A stretch of DNA of 64,000 bases, from contig NZ_JBEPOC010000001.1 of NCBI RefSeq assembly GCF_040546585.1, forward strand, positions 2,976,001 through 3,040,000, in the 5' to 3' direction. The DNA is from Marmoricola sp. OAE513. Its GTDB lineage: Bacteria; Actinomycetota; Actinomycetes; Propionibacteriales; Nocardioidaceae. Below, piece after piece: positions 25,243 to 34,010 of the stretch. The notes under the pieces were generated by a model. That model searched no databases and was not told the origin of the DNA. It saw only the letters and a list, made by a program, of their open reading frames with translations. Every line of letters begins with the position of its first letter. Positions within the stretch are counted from its first letter, which is position 1. The translations under genes were made by a program, and so were the position numbers.

Positions 25243-26175
25243 ATGAAGCCGATGCTCGCAACCCGGGGGGACCACGTCCCCACGGGTCGCGAGTGGGTCC
25301 ACGAGGTGAAGTGGGACGGCATCCGTGCCCTGGTGGACGTCGCCCGGGGCCAGGTCCGCATCACCACCCGCAACGAGAACCAGGTGGCCGTCGCCTATCC
25401 CGAGCTCGCCGGGTTGGGTCGGCTGGGCCACGACCTGCTGCTGGACGGGGAGATCGTGGCGCTCGGGTCCGGGGTGCCGTCCTTCAGCGACCTCGCCGAC
25501 CGGATGCACGTGCGCGACGCCGCCAAGGCGGCCCGGCTCGCGCAACGCAACCCGGTGACGCTGCTCGCCTTCGACCTGCTCCGCCTCGACGGGGAGGACC
25601 TCACCGGGCGGCCCTGGTCCGAGCGCCGCGCAGCGCTCGAGGCGCTAGGTCTCGACGACCCGGCCTGGCAGGTCCCGCCGACGTACGACGACGGGGCTGT
25701 GCTGCTGGAGGCCGCCGAGGCCCAAGGGCTCGAGGGCATCGTGAGCAAGAGGGTGTCCGCGCGCTACCACCCCGACCGCCGCAGCAAGGACTGGCTCAAG
25801 TTCCCGATCAGGCCTACCGGCTCCTACGTGGTCGGCGGCTTCCGCTACGAGACCGGGAGCAGCTCGCGCCTGGGAGCGGTGCTGGTGGGGGAGCCGACCG
25901 CTGACGGTCTCGCCTTCCGCGGCCGGGTCGGGTCGGGCATCGCGGGGAAGGCCGGTCAGGCACTCGGTGGACTGCTGGCAGACCTGGTGGCCGAGGCCTC
26001 TCCGTTCTCCCACGACGTCCCGCGGGTGGATGCGACCGGCACCGTCTGGGTACGGCCCGAGATCATCGTGGACGTGCAGTACCTGACCCTGACCAACGAC
26101 GGCCGCCTGCGGCAGCCGGCGTACAGGGGTGTGCGCACGGACCTGACGGTCGCTGATCTCGGGGGCGACCTCTGA
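25243..26175 (+). CDS. ligD: ATP-dependent DNA ligase (LigD ligase domain, stand-alone)
   Basis: This 310-residue ligase seals nicks in non-homologous end joining. The adenylated Lys is residue 23 in EVKWDGIRAL. Further motifs are TTRNENQVA (motif Ia), LLDGEIVAL (motif III), EGIVSKRVSARYHPDRRSKDWLKFP (motifs IV and V with the conserved KDWLK), and an OB domain ending VWVRPEIIVDVQYLTLTNDGRLRQPAYRG. The next gene starts in its stop codon and encodes the polymerase domain, so the LigD activities are split over two coupled genes. No LigD-type 3'-phosphoesterase domain is seen here. Confidence 0.93.
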   Translation: MKPMLATRGDHVPTGREWVHEVKWDGIRALVDVARGQVRITTRNENQVAVAYPELAGLGRLGHDLLLDGEIVALGSGVPSFSDLADRMHVRDAAKAARLAQRNPVTLLAFDLLRLDGEDLTGRPWSERRAALEALGLDDPAWQVPPTYDDGAVLLEAAEAQGLEGIVSKRVSARYHPDRRSKDWLKFPIRPTGSYVVGGFRYETGSSSRLGAVLVGEPTADGLAFRGRVGSGIAGKAGQALGGLLADLVAEASPFSHDVPRVDATGTVWVRPEIIVDVQYLTLTNDGRLRQPAYRGVRTDLTVADLGGDL

Positions 26176-27062
26176 TGCCGGCGCACGAGCGGGTCGAGGT
26201 CCAGGTCGAGGTCGACGGGCGGGTGCTGACCCTGGTGAACCTCGACAAGGTGATGTACCCGAGGACGGGGACCACCAAGGGTGAGGTGCTCAATTACTAC
26301 GCACGCATCGCGCCCCGGCTGCTGCCGGTGCTCGAGGACCGGGCGGTCACGCGGATCCGGTGGCCGCACGGCACCGGCGACAAGAGCTTCTTCGAGAAGA
26401 ACGTGCCCGGCGGGACCCCGAAGTGGGTCCGCGTCGTGACCGTGCCGACGTCGGGGTCGCGCACCGCCGACCGCGAGGACGGCGAGCTGCGGTTCCCGGT
26501 GGTCGACTCGCTGGCGACGTTGACGTGGTTGGTGAACCTCGCCGCCCTGGAGCTGCACGTGCACCAGTGGACGGTCGACGCGCAGGGGCGGCCGGTGAAC
26601 CCGAACCGGATGGTGATCGACCTCGACCCGGGTGAGCCGGCCGGACTGATGGAGTGCTCCCAGGTCGCGCTCATGGTCCGCGAGCGCCTGGCCACCGACG
26701 GGCTGGAGACGCGCGCCGTCACCAGCGGCTCCAAGGGCGTCCACCTGTACGCCGACCTGGACGGGAAGCGCACCAGCGACGAGGTCCGCGACTACGCGAA
26801 GGGGATCGCGGAGGAGCTGGAGGCCGAGCACCCGAAGCTGGTCGTGAGCCAGATGGCGAAGGCCCGCCGCAGCGGGAAGGTGTTCTTCGACTGGTCGCAG
26901 AACGTCGGTGCGAAGACGACGATCGCGCCGTACTCGCTGCGTGGGCGGGAGTTCCCCACGGTGGCAGCACCGCGTACCTGGGACGAGATCGAGGCGGGTG
27001 CCGAGGACCCGCTGGGCCTGGAGCAGCTCCGGTTCGAGGACGTGCTGGAGCGGGACGGCTAA
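26175..27062 (+). CDS. NHEJ DNA polymerase/primase (LigD polymerase domain, stand-alone)
   Basis: This 295-residue archaeo-eukaryotic-primase-type polymerase fills or extends ends during end joining, preferring ribonucleotides in known relatives. Visible motifs are LDKVMYPRTGTTKGEVLNYY at the start, the metal-binding DLDPG in RMVIDLDPGEPAG, SGSKGVHLYADL, and the late VFFDWSQN with TTIAPYSLRGREFPTVAAP. The usual LigD-POL length is about 290 residues. Start and stop overlap the ligase gene by one base (TGATG). Together with the ligase it forms a complete LigD set, while the Ku partner 6 kb upstream is frameshifted. Confidence 0.93.
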   Translation: MPAHERVEVQVEVDGRVLTLVNLDKVMYPRTGTTKGEVLNYYARIAPRLLPVLEDRAVTRIRWPHGTGDKSFFEKNVPGGTPKWVRVVTVPTSGSRTADREDGELRFPVVDSLATLTWLVNLAALELHVHQWTVDAQGRPVNPNRMVIDLDPGEPAGLMECSQVALMVRERLATDGLETRAVTSGSKGVHLYADLDGKRTSDEVRDYAKGIAEELEAEHPKLVVSQMAKARRSGKVFFDWSQNVGAKTTIAPYSLRGREFPTVAAPRTWDEIEAGAEDPLGLEQLRFEDVLERDG

Positions 27063-27829
27063 TCCTTGAAGGCGGTACGCCGCGCGATCTGCATCATCCC
27101 GAGTCGACGCATCAGTCCGGCGCGGGTCCCCGGGTGGGACTCGTCGCGGAAGTGGTGCAGGCTCTCGAGCCAGCCGGTGCGCGGGTGCTTGGCCAGCACG
27201 GCGGCGATCGCCGCGGGGTCGATCTCGTCGTACCGCTGAGCGATGACGTCGAGCCCGGCGGCCGCCTGCAACAACCGAGCCTCGTCGGTGTGCTCGGGGC
27301 CCACCGTGATGTTGACGTGCAGCGAGATGGCATCCGCGGCGACGGTCGCGCGGTCGTCCGGCCAGCCCTGCGCACGCGTCCAGTCGCGCGCGACCTGACC
27401 GCCGCGGGCGGCGAAGCACGGCATCGCTGTGGAGGAGGCGTACTTCTCGCCCCACGTGATGTCGTGCAGCAGGCAGGCGACGTAGGTGATCTCCGGGTCG
27501 GGGGAGAGGCCGTCGCGCCCGGCCAGCATCATCGCCCAGTAGTACATCCGCTGCGAGTGCTGGACGACCGGGTCGGCGACGCTGTCGCGCGCCTCCTCCT
27601 CGGCGGCCCGCGCGATCGCCGAGTCCGGGACCTCGATCGCGTCGACGTCGAAGACCGAGGCGTCCGGGCGGGCTCGCCCCCGCAGCGCGCGCACCGCGCC
27701 CGGCGTCGAGACGGCGATCGTGCGCAACGCCTTCGCGGACTCGCGGACCTGCTCGGCAGCGGTGAGCCGGCCGTTGACGGCTTCGGCCCAGGCCAGGGTC
27801 CCGTACGCCGGGGACTGGTGCGTACTCAT
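27059..27829 (-). CDS. HD-domain phosphohydrolase-like protein
   Basis: This 256-residue cytoplasmic protein has an HD-type metal site: His in VVQHSQRMYYWAMMLAG, HD in ITYVACLLHDITWG, and a further His in ISLHVNITVGPEHTDEARLLQAAAGLDVI. The family hydrolyses phosphodiesters or nucleotides; similar actinobacterial proteins lie near cyanamide hydratase in sequence space, so substrate is open. The stop overlaps the convergent polymerase gene by 4 bases. The ATG at 27829 (MSTHQSPAYG) is chosen; another ATG lies 12 bases upstream. Neither has a clear ribosome site. It is divergent from the SAM-IV-controlled operon. Confidence 0.82.
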   Translation of the reverse strand: MSTHQSPAYGTLAWAEAVNGRLTAAEQVRESAKALRTIAVSTPGAVRALRGRARPDASVFDVDAIEVPDSAIARAAEEEARDSVADPVVQHSQRMYYWAMMLAGRDGLSPDPEITYVACLLHDITWGEKYASSTAMPCFAARGGQVARDWTRAQGWPDDRATVAADAISLHVNITVGPEHTDEARLLQAAAGLDVIAQRYDEIDPAAIAAVLAKHPRTGWLESLHHFRDESHPGTRAGLMRRLGMMQIARRTAFKD

Positions 27830-27854
27830 GCGGCTGAGCATGCCAGGTGGCGAA

Positions 27855-27882
27855 TTGACACCTAAGTCGAGTGTGTTAGTGT
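27855..27882 (+). promoter_or_regulatory. Predicted promoter of the SAM-IV riboswitch operon
   Basis: A perfect TTGACA (27855-27860) and TAGTGT (27877-27882) with 16-base spacing lie in a locally A/T-rich gap. Transcription would begin near 27889, exactly at the 5' edge of the riboswitch, which supports both calls. Confidence 0.65.
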
Positions 27883-27889
27883 TCTTTCT

Positions 27890-28005
27890 GTCACGAGTAC
27901 TGGTGCGAAGCCCCGGCTGGCCAGTCGGCAACCCTCCTCCGCGGTGGGGTGCCCCGGGTGAAGACGTGGCCCGCTGCGAGGTGCAGCCGGGCAAGTGCGG
28001 ACTCT
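27890..28005 (+). promoter_or_regulatory. SAM-IV riboswitch
   Basis: The leader matches the actinobacterial SAM-IV class (S-adenosylmethionine sensor) closely. The blocks appear in order: GTCACGAG, AAGCCCCGGCT, the central CGGCAACCCTCC, CGGTGGGGTGCCCCGGGTGA, then AGAC, and the pseudoknot-side GGGCAAGTGCGG. CCCC/GGGG pairs (AGCCCCGG with the later CCGGG region) form the core helices as in the M. tuberculosis SAM-IV RNA. SAM binding is expected to lower expression of the sulfur genes below. The ribosome site of the first gene (GGAGGA, just before 28031) lies about 15-20 bases beyond the aptamer, so control of translation initiation is plausible. Confidence 0.92.
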
Positions 28006-28030
28006 CGGGTCCCGAACCATGGAGGACCTG

Positions 28031-29365
28031 ATGACTGCCGCCGCGCCGCCGACGGACGTACGACCCCTGGCCGAGCTGGTCGGGGCCGAGGAGAAGGTGC
28101 CGCTGGTCACCGACGGCTACGCCCGCTACGTGAACCTCGACCTCGCCGCGAGCGCCCCGGCTCTCGCCTCGGTGGCCGACCGAGTCTCCGAGTTCCTGCC
28201 GTCGTACTCCAGCGTCCACCGTGGCGCCGGGTACGCCTCGATGGTGAGCACCGCGGCGTACGAGGCCGCGCGGGTCACCATCGGTGCCTTCGTCGGTGCC
28301 CGGGAAGCCGACGTGGTCCAGGTCGTGCGCAACACGACCGACGCGTTCAACCTGCTGGCCACGGCGGTTCCCGCCACCCCAGAACGTCAGGACGTCGTCC
28401 ACCTCGACCTCGAGCACCACGCCAACCTGCTGCCCTGGGCCACCCGTGGTCGCGTGGTCGCGGCTGCCGACACGCTCGTCGGGACGCTCGCCGCGCTGGA
28501 AGCCGAGCTGGCCCGTACGCCGGCAGCCCTGCTGACGGTCACCGGCGCGTCCAACGTCACCGGCGAGATCCTGCCGCTGGCCGAGCTCGCTGCCCTGGCG
28601 CACGCCCACGGCGCCCGGATCGCGGTCGACGGCGCCCAGCTGGTGCCGCACCGCCGGACCGACCTGGCGGCTCTCGACCTGGACTACCTGGCGTTCTCGG
28701 GCCACAAGCTCTACGCGCCGTACGGTGCCGGCGTGCTGATCGGTCGCCGCGACTGGCTGGAGGCGGCGCCGCCGTACCTGGCCGGTGGGGGAGCGGTCCG
28801 GCAGGTCACCCTCGAGGCGACCACCTGGGCGCCCACCCCGGCCCGTCACGAGGCCGGCACGCCGAACGTGGTCGGCGCCGTCGCACTCGCGGCTGCCTGC
28901 GAGGCCATCGCGGCGCTGCCCGACGGTGCGCTCGAGGCGCACGAGGCGGTGCTGCTCGACCGGCTGTCGGCAGGTCTCGGTGCGATCGACGGCGTCCGGC
29001 TGCTCCGGCTCTGGCACGGCGAGGTGCCGGCCGTCGGGCTGGTCAGCTTCGCCGTCGACGGCTACTCCGCCGAGGTGGTGGCGCACTACCTCTCCGCCGA
29101 GCACGGCATCGGTGTCCGGGACGGGCGCTTCTGCGCCCACCCGCTGCTCGAGCGGCTCAACGGCGGGCGGACGGCGGTCCGCGCCAGCCTCGGCCTGGGC
29201 TCCAGCGGCGAGGACGTCGACCGGCTGGTCGCAGCGATCAGCTCGTTGGTCACGACCGGGCCGCTGTGGACCTACGGAACAGACGGTCTGCCCTCGCCGG
29301 ACCCGCGGCCGCTCCCGCCGTGGATCGCCAGCGACTCCCAGCCCCTGCGCGCCTGTCAGGCGTAG
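28031..29365 (+). CDS. Class V aminotransferase (cysteine desulfurase-like PLP enzyme)
   Basis: This 444-residue PLP enzyme of fold type I has the class V pattern. Visible blocks are YVNLDLAASAPAL, SVHRGAGYAS, VVQVVRNTTDAFNLLA, the HHANLLPW block that stacks on PLP, IAVDGAQLVPH (Asp and Gln pairing to the cofactor), and the PLP Lys in FSGHKLYAPYGAG. In cysteine desulfurases an active Cys lies in a late loop; here IGVRDGRFCAHPLLERLNGG has a Cys at the corresponding RxGxxC-type position. It therefore could remove sulfur from cysteine or a relative. Control by the SAM-IV riboswitch supports a sulfur substrate. GGAGGA lies 5 bases before the ATG. Confidence 0.87.
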   Translation: MTAAAPPTDVRPLAELVGAEEKVPLVTDGYARYVNLDLAASAPALASVADRVSEFLPSYSSVHRGAGYASMVSTAAYEAARVTIGAFVGAREADVVQVVRNTTDAFNLLATAVPATPERQDVVHLDLEHHANLLPWATRGRVVAAADTLVGTLAALEAELARTPAALLTVTGASNVTGEILPLAELAALAHAHGARIAVDGAQLVPHRRTDLAALDLDYLAFSGHKLYAPYGAGVLIGRRDWLEAAPPYLAGGGAVRQVTLEATTWAPTPARHEAGTPNVVGAVALAAACEAIAALPDGALEAHEAVLLDRLSAGLGAIDGVRLLRLWHGEVPAVGLVSFAVDGYSAEVVAHYLSAEHGIGVRDGRFCAHPLLERLNGGRTAVRASLGLGSSGEDVDRLVAAISSLVTTGPLWTYGTDGLPSPDPRPLPPWIASDSQPLRACQA

Positions 29366-29453
29366 TCCCGCACCTCCACCGCCCTCAACGTCTCGGCGGC
29401 CTCAAAACTGCAGTAATCAAGTCGAAAAACTCACCTATCAAGGAGTCCCACCC

Positions 29454-30788
29454 GTGAAGTGGCCAGAACTGGCAGCCCTTGCCGCGGTCCTCGTCGTGTT
29501 CGTCGGCGTGCACCTGCTGCGGCGGCGCAAGCTCAACTTCAGCCTGCTCACCCTGCTCGCTCTCGTGGTCGGCATCCCCGTCGGTCTCGCCGCCCGCGGC
29601 CACGTCGAGTACGTCGCGCCGATCGGTCGGATCTACATCAACGTGCTGCTCGCCGTCGTCGGTCCGCTGATCGCGGTCGCGATCATCTCCAGCATCGTCT
29701 CGCTGGGCAGCATCGAGAAGCTCCGCACGATCGGTCTGCGCTCGGCCGGCTGGCTGCTGCTCAGCAACGCGATCGCCGTCGTGCTGGCGCTCGGCGCCGC
29801 GCTCGCGGTCGGCACGGGTACGGGGGTCAACGAGACCCTCGGCGGGGAGCAGCTCTCGGTGCTGCAGAACTCGGTCCAGGACTTCACCTCGGTGGTCGTG
29901 GACTTCTTCCCCTCCAACGTCGTCGGCGACTTCGGTGCGAACCACATCATCCCGATCATCATGATCTCGGTCGCCCTCGCGGTCGCCTACCTCGTGCTGC
30001 TGGAGAAGGACGCCGCCAAGGTCCAGCCGTTCGGCGACCTGGTCGAGGCCGCCAAGCTGGTGATCTTCAAGGCCGTCGGGTTCGTGATCGGTCTGACGCC
30101 GTACGCGATCGTGGCGCTGACCACGACGACGGTGGCCAACACGGCCGACCTCGGTGACAAGTTCTGGTCGCTGCTCGGTCTGCTGGGCCTGGCCTGGGCC
30201 ACCTGCTTCGTGCACACGTTCGGGTTCAACGCGATCGTGCTGCGGGTCTTCGCCGACGTCTCGCCGTTGCGGTTCTTCCGCAAGCTCCTGCCCGCTCAGG
30301 TGACCGCCTTCACCACCCAGAGCAGCGTCGGCACGCTGCCGGTGACCACCGACGTCCTGACCACCAAGGTCGGCGTGCACCCGGAGATAGCGCACTTCAC
30401 CGCGCCGCTGGGCACCACGATCGGCATGCCCGGCTGCGCCGGCATCTGGCCGATGCTGATCGCGGTCTGGGGGATCAACGCCTACGGGATCGACTACTCC
30501 CTCCAGGACTACCTGGTGCTGGCGCTGCTCGGCACCGTGGTCTCGATCGGGACGGCCGGCGTCCCGGGCACGGCGACCGTCGCCGCGGCGACCGTCTTCG
30601 CCGCCGCGGGCCTGCCGCTGGAGTTCATCGCGGTCACGCTCCCGATCAGCACGATCGCGGACATGGCCCGCACCGCCACCAACGTCACCGCGGCCGCCGT
30701 CAGCGCGACCGTCGTGGCCCGCCAGACGGGGTTGCTCGACGACGACGTCTTCGAGGACCGCGCCGCCGACCAGCTCACCCCTGCCTGA
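29454..30788 (+). CDS. Dicarboxylate/amino acid:cation symporter, L-cystine (TcyP)-type
   Basis: This 444-residue membrane protein of the SDF (DAACS) family has about eight helices. The transport core is recognisable in LPAQVTAFTTQSSVGTLPVTTDVLTTKVGVH (the Ser-rich re-entrant loop), TIGMPGCAGIWPMLIAVW, and GVPGTATVAAATVFAAAGLPLEF. The N-terminus (HLLRRRKLNFSLLTLLALVVGIPVGLAARG) resembles the cystine carrier TcyP more than GltP. A GTG start at 29454 follows AAGGAGT. Position downstream of a SAM-IV riboswitch and a cysteine-desulfurase-like enzyme makes cystine the best substrate guess. An 88-base gap separates it from the aminotransferase, with no terminator visible. Confidence 0.85.
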   Translation: MKWPELAALAAVLVVFVGVHLLRRRKLNFSLLTLLALVVGIPVGLAARGHVEYVAPIGRIYINVLLAVVGPLIAVAIISSIVSLGSIEKLRTIGLRSAGWLLLSNAIAVVLALGAALAVGTGTGVNETLGGEQLSVLQNSVQDFTSVVVDFFPSNVVGDFGANHIIPIIMISVALAVAYLVLLEKDAAKVQPFGDLVEAAKLVIFKAVGFVIGLTPYAIVALTTTTVANTADLGDKFWSLLGLLGLAWATCFVHTFGFNAIVLRVFADVSPLRFFRKLLPAQVTAFTTQSSVGTLPVTTDVLTTKVGVHPEIAHFTAPLGTTIGMPGCAGIWPMLIAVWGINAYGIDYSLQDYLVLALLGTVVSIGTAGVPGTATVAAATVFAAAGLPLEFIAVTLPISTIADMARTATNVTAAAVSATVVARQTGLLDDDVFEDRAADQLTPA

Positions 30789-30827
30789 TCCGAACCGTCA
30801 CACCCTCACCTAGGAGAGAGAACAACC

Positions 30828-31631
30828 ATGAAGCGCACCATCGCTGCCCTCGGGAGCACCGTCGGCCTGGCCCTGGCCACCCTCACGTTCGCGCCGTCGG
30901 CGCAGGCGATCACCAACCCGGCGGACAACCCGCGCCCGATCACCGTCAAGGGTGACGACGGCCAGACCTACCACGACGGCGAGGACACCCTCCCCGGCTA
31001 CGATGACGAGCTCTGCACCTACATCCCGGGCGCGTACTTCGACTTCGACAACAACCGGGTCCGGTACGCCGACGGCCAGTCGATCCCGTGGACCGAGTGG
31101 GAGCGCGCCACCGGCTACGAGGAGTGGAAGGCCAACAAGGACAAGGGCAACCAGCCCGGCACCACGAAGCCGACCAAGTCGCCCACCAAGGGCAGCGGCT
31201 CGGGATCGGGCTCGGGATCGGGCTCCGGCTCGGCGTCCGGCTCGGGGACCAAGGGCTCGGGCAGCAACGGCTCGAAGGGGACCGGCTCGAAGGGCTCCAG
31301 CTCCTCGACCTCGCCCAGCGCCGGCGCCACCGCAGGTGCTACCCCCGGCGTCACGGGCGGGCCGACCGCCGGCGCGACCGATGCCGCCGGCAAGGCGACT
31401 GCCGGTTCGACCCCGACCGACGGCGCGACCGCGCTCGCGGCCGGCGGTCCGGTCGACGAGGTCAGCCTGGCCTCCGACGACTCCGGCTCCCGCTCCACCG
31501 AGGGCGGCGGCAGCTCCGCCGGCCTGCTGATCCTCGGCGGGCTCGCCGGTGCCGGTCTCCTCACCTTCGCCGGGTACTCCGTCCTCGGCCGCAAGCGCGC
31601 GGCCGCCAAGAAGGGAGCAGCGACGTCATGA
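30828..31631 (+). CDS. Secreted, wall-spanning protein with Ser/Gly-rich stalk and C-terminal membrane helix
   Basis: This 267-residue protein has a signal peptide (IAALGSTVGLALATLTFAPSAQA). A compact N-terminal domain of about 80 residues with a single Cys (GYDDELCTYIPGAYFDFDNNRVRYADG, PWTEWERATGYEEWKANKDKG) follows. Then comes a long low-complexity stalk of Lys/Pro/Thr, then (Ser-Gly)n and Gly/Ala/Thr repeats. The C-terminal membrane helix (SAGLLILGGLAGAGLLTFAGYSVL) ends in a Lys/Arg tail. It is displayed outside and held in the membrane, in the style of actinobacterial surface proteins. AGGAGAG precedes the ATG. It lies between the cystine-type carrier and the thioredoxin-like protein, and may present cystine or disulfide substrates to the carrier; this is inference. 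Confidence 0.7.
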   Translation: MKRTIAALGSTVGLALATLTFAPSAQAITNPADNPRPITVKGDDGQTYHDGEDTLPGYDDELCTYIPGAYFDFDNNRVRYADGQSIPWTEWERATGYEEWKANKDKGNQPGTTKPTKSPTKGSGSGSGSGSGSGSASGSGTKGSGSNGSKGTGSKGSSSSTSPSAGATAGATPGVTGGPTAGATDAAGKATAGSTPTDGATALAAGGPVDEVSLASDDSGSRSTEGGGSSAGLLILGGLAGAGLLTFAGYSVLGRKRAAAKKGAATS

Positions 31632-31763
31632 GCCACCGATGTCGCCGCTGACCTGACCCGCGCACCGCACACCTCCGGGGGAGCACCTGCTCCCTCGGCA
31701 GGTCGGCTGCGCCCTCATCCGACTCCACGACCAGCAAACCCTCGAGAAAAGGAACTCCTTGTC

Positions 31764-33959
31764 ATGAAAACGCTCACCACCCGGCGCCGCCTGGTCGCCG
31801 CGGCTGCAGCCTTCGCGGTGGCGGTCAGCCCGCTCGCCGTCGGTGCCGTCAACGGCTCCTCGAGCGCGGCTCCCGTCCGTACGGCGGCGACCGCGGTCGA
31901 CACCACCTACCTGTCCGACACCTTCCCGGGCCTGTCGGCGAACCCCGTGCTGGAGACGGTCACCTACGACCGGTTCCAGTGGCTGCTCCAGCAGTCCGGC
32001 CAGCTCGCCTTCGTCATCGGCTCGGCGAGCGACACCGACTTCCCGGCCAAGGTCGTCGCGGCGGAGGCCGCGGCCAAGGCAGCCGGTGCGGCCAAGGTCT
32101 ACTGGTTCGACCCGAACCTGACCGGCCTGACCGGGGTGCGGAACCTGAACACCCGCAACCCCGGAGGCATCAACCTGGTCGCCGGTTCGCAGACGATCTT
32201 CGGCAACACCTGGAAGAACCTGCTCGGTCAGTACCTCGGCAACGGCATCAAGTCGGTCCCGAACGCGGGCGGCACCGCCGTCACGGTGACCGCGGACGAC
32301 ACGGTCGTGAACGACGTCGACGCTCCTCTGTGGGACTACCGCACCTCGCCGACGCAGGCGCCGGTCGGAGCCGCTGACGACATCTTCTTCGTCTACGACA
32401 AGGCCGGCACCGGCACGGGCGGTGCCCCCGACAAGATCCGGTCCTCGGTGAACCTGTCGACCACCGACACCGCCAACGTCGGATCCGCGGTCACCGCGGC
32501 CCTGACCGCCGGTGGCGGCGCGGCCGGCATCGACCAGATCTCGCAGTTCCAGTGGTGGAAGTCCGCGGCCAACAAGAAGCACGACCTGGCCTACCCCGAC
32601 GACGCCCGCTACGGCGGCGACATCCTCGAGGACTCCGACGACGCAGACACCTTCCGGGTCAAGCAGATCACCTACCCCGAGCTGGTGCACCTGCTCGACG
32701 TCAAGGACAGCGCCAGCAAGAACTTCGTGATCCTGTTCGGTGGCACCTGGTGCCACAACACCCGGGCCGTCCTCAAGCACGTGAACCAAGAGGCGCAGGA
32801 GAACGACGTCACCACGGTCTACAACTTCGACCTGGTCCTGGACGGCGGCACCACCAACGGCACCAACGGTGGTTCCAACCCGATCCACGTCCGTGACAAC
32901 GCCAACAGCGGCGCGACCACGAACTTCCGCCCGTCCTACGTCTACGGCGACGTCGTCCGGAAGTACTTCAAGAACCTGGTCACCGAGTACGACCCCAACA
33001 CCGGCACCCGGGTCTCCTACTTCCCGAACGGCGACCTGACCGCGTTCCCGGACGTCGTCCGCAAGCTGCAGGTCCCGTTCCTGATCAACTACCAGCGCGG
33101 TGACGGCACCAACCCGTCGAGCACGGCGATCAAGCGGCAGTGGATCCAGCAGAACACCGACTCCTCGACCGGTCTGCCGACCTTCCGGGAGTACATGACC
33201 GAGTGGTGGTTCGCGAAGCCGTCCGCCCAGATCGGCCTCGGCTTCGCCATCCCCGCGGACGAGAGCACCCTGGACCCGGCGCAGAAGACGCAGCTCGCCC
33301 AGGCTCGCGCCAACGTCGCCTTCGCCCAGGACGGTCTGGCCAAGCTGGACGACTTCTTCGGTGGCCTGCCCGGCGCCGTGGTGTCGACCCAGACCGTGAC
33401 AGCTCCCGCCGTCGCGTACGGCGTCGCCCCCAAGGTGACCCTGGCGATAGCGAACAAGTACGGCCGTATCCCGGCAGGCAACGCCAAGCTGACCGTTGCC
33501 GGTACCGAGCACACGGTCGCGGTGGCCCAGAACGCGGCGGTCTTCACGCTCGCCAAGCTGGCGCCGGGCACGTACCCGTACACGATCACCTACACCGGTG
33601 ACGACCAGATCGTCGGCTTCACCAAGACCGGCAACGTCACCGTGACCAAGGCCAAGGTCGTCAAGGTCGCGGGCGGTGTCGTCAAGGCGCCGACCACGAA
33701 GAAGGCCGGTCAGTACAAGGCCAGCATCGCCACGCCCACCGGACTGGCGAAGGCGACCGGGAAGGTCACCTTCACCCTGACCAAGGGTTCGACCAAGAAG
33801 GTCGTCGTCGGGACGCTGAACTCCCTCGGTGCGGTCACCGTCACGGTGCCCAAGCTGCCCAAGGGCACCTGGAAGGTGACGGTCTCCTACGCCGGCGACA
33901 GCCGGTACCTGGGGTCGACCGCCGCGGGCGGCTCGATCGTGTCCAAGAAGAAGAAGTAG
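31764..33959 (+). CDS. Secreted protein with thioredoxin-like domains and C-terminal Ig-like repeats
   Basis: This is a 731-residue exported protein. After a signal peptide (RRRLVAAAAAFAVAVSPLAVGAV) there are two thioredoxin-like stretches. The first is LAFVIGSASDTDFPAKVVAAEAAAKAAG with YWFDPNLTG. The second carries the motif FVILFGGTWCHNTRAVLKHVNQEA followed by YNFDLVLDGG. Cys 330 is the only Cys in the protein, so WCHNT is a monothiol version of WCxxC. Near the C-terminus lie two Ig-like (Big_3_5 type) repeats, TAPAVAYGVAPKVTLAI to YTITYTGDDQIVGF and KKAGQYKASIATPTG to VSYAGDSRYLGS, ending in a Lys tail. There is no membrane anchor. It ends the riboswitch-led gene set and likely acts on extracellular thiols or disulfides. 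Confidence 0.78.
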   Translation: MKTLTTRRRLVAAAAAFAVAVSPLAVGAVNGSSSAAPVRTAATAVDTTYLSDTFPGLSANPVLETVTYDRFQWLLQQSGQLAFVIGSASDTDFPAKVVAAEAAAKAAGAAKVYWFDPNLTGLTGVRNLNTRNPGGINLVAGSQTIFGNTWKNLLGQYLGNGIKSVPNAGGTAVTVTADDTVVNDVDAPLWDYRTSPTQAPVGAADDIFFVYDKAGTGTGGAPDKIRSSVNLSTTDTANVGSAVTAALTAGGGAAGIDQISQFQWWKSAANKKHDLAYPDDARYGGDILEDSDDADTFRVKQITYPELVHLLDVKDSASKNFVILFGGTWCHNTRAVLKHVNQEAQENDVTTVYNFDLVLDGGTTNGTNGGSNPIHVRDNANSGATTNFRPSYVYGDVVRKYFKNLVTEYDPNTGTRVSYFPNGDLTAFPDVVRKLQVPFLINYQRGDGTNPSSTAIKRQWIQQNTDSSTGLPTFREYMTEWWFAKPSAQIGLGFAIPADESTLDPAQKTQLAQARANVAFAQDGLAKLDDFFGGLPGAVVSTQTVTAPAVAYGVAPKVTLAIANKYGRIPAGNAKLTVAGTEHTVAVAQNAAVFTLAKLAPGTYPYTITYTGDDQIVGFTKTGNVTVTKAKVVKVAGGVVKAPTTKKAGQYKASIATPTGLAKATGKVTFTLTKGSTKKVVVGTLNSLGAVTVTVPKLPKGTWKVTVSYAGDSRYLGSTAAGGSIVSKKKK

Positions 33960-34010
33960 TCGTTGGTCGGGCTTGTCGAAACCCCTGGTTCCGGCAAGAC
34001 CGACCACGGT

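Noticed and set aside
31190-31260. Phase variation through the Ser/Gly repeats of the secreted protein
   Set aside because: The units are imperfect six-base repeats of whole codons; length change would not alter the frame.
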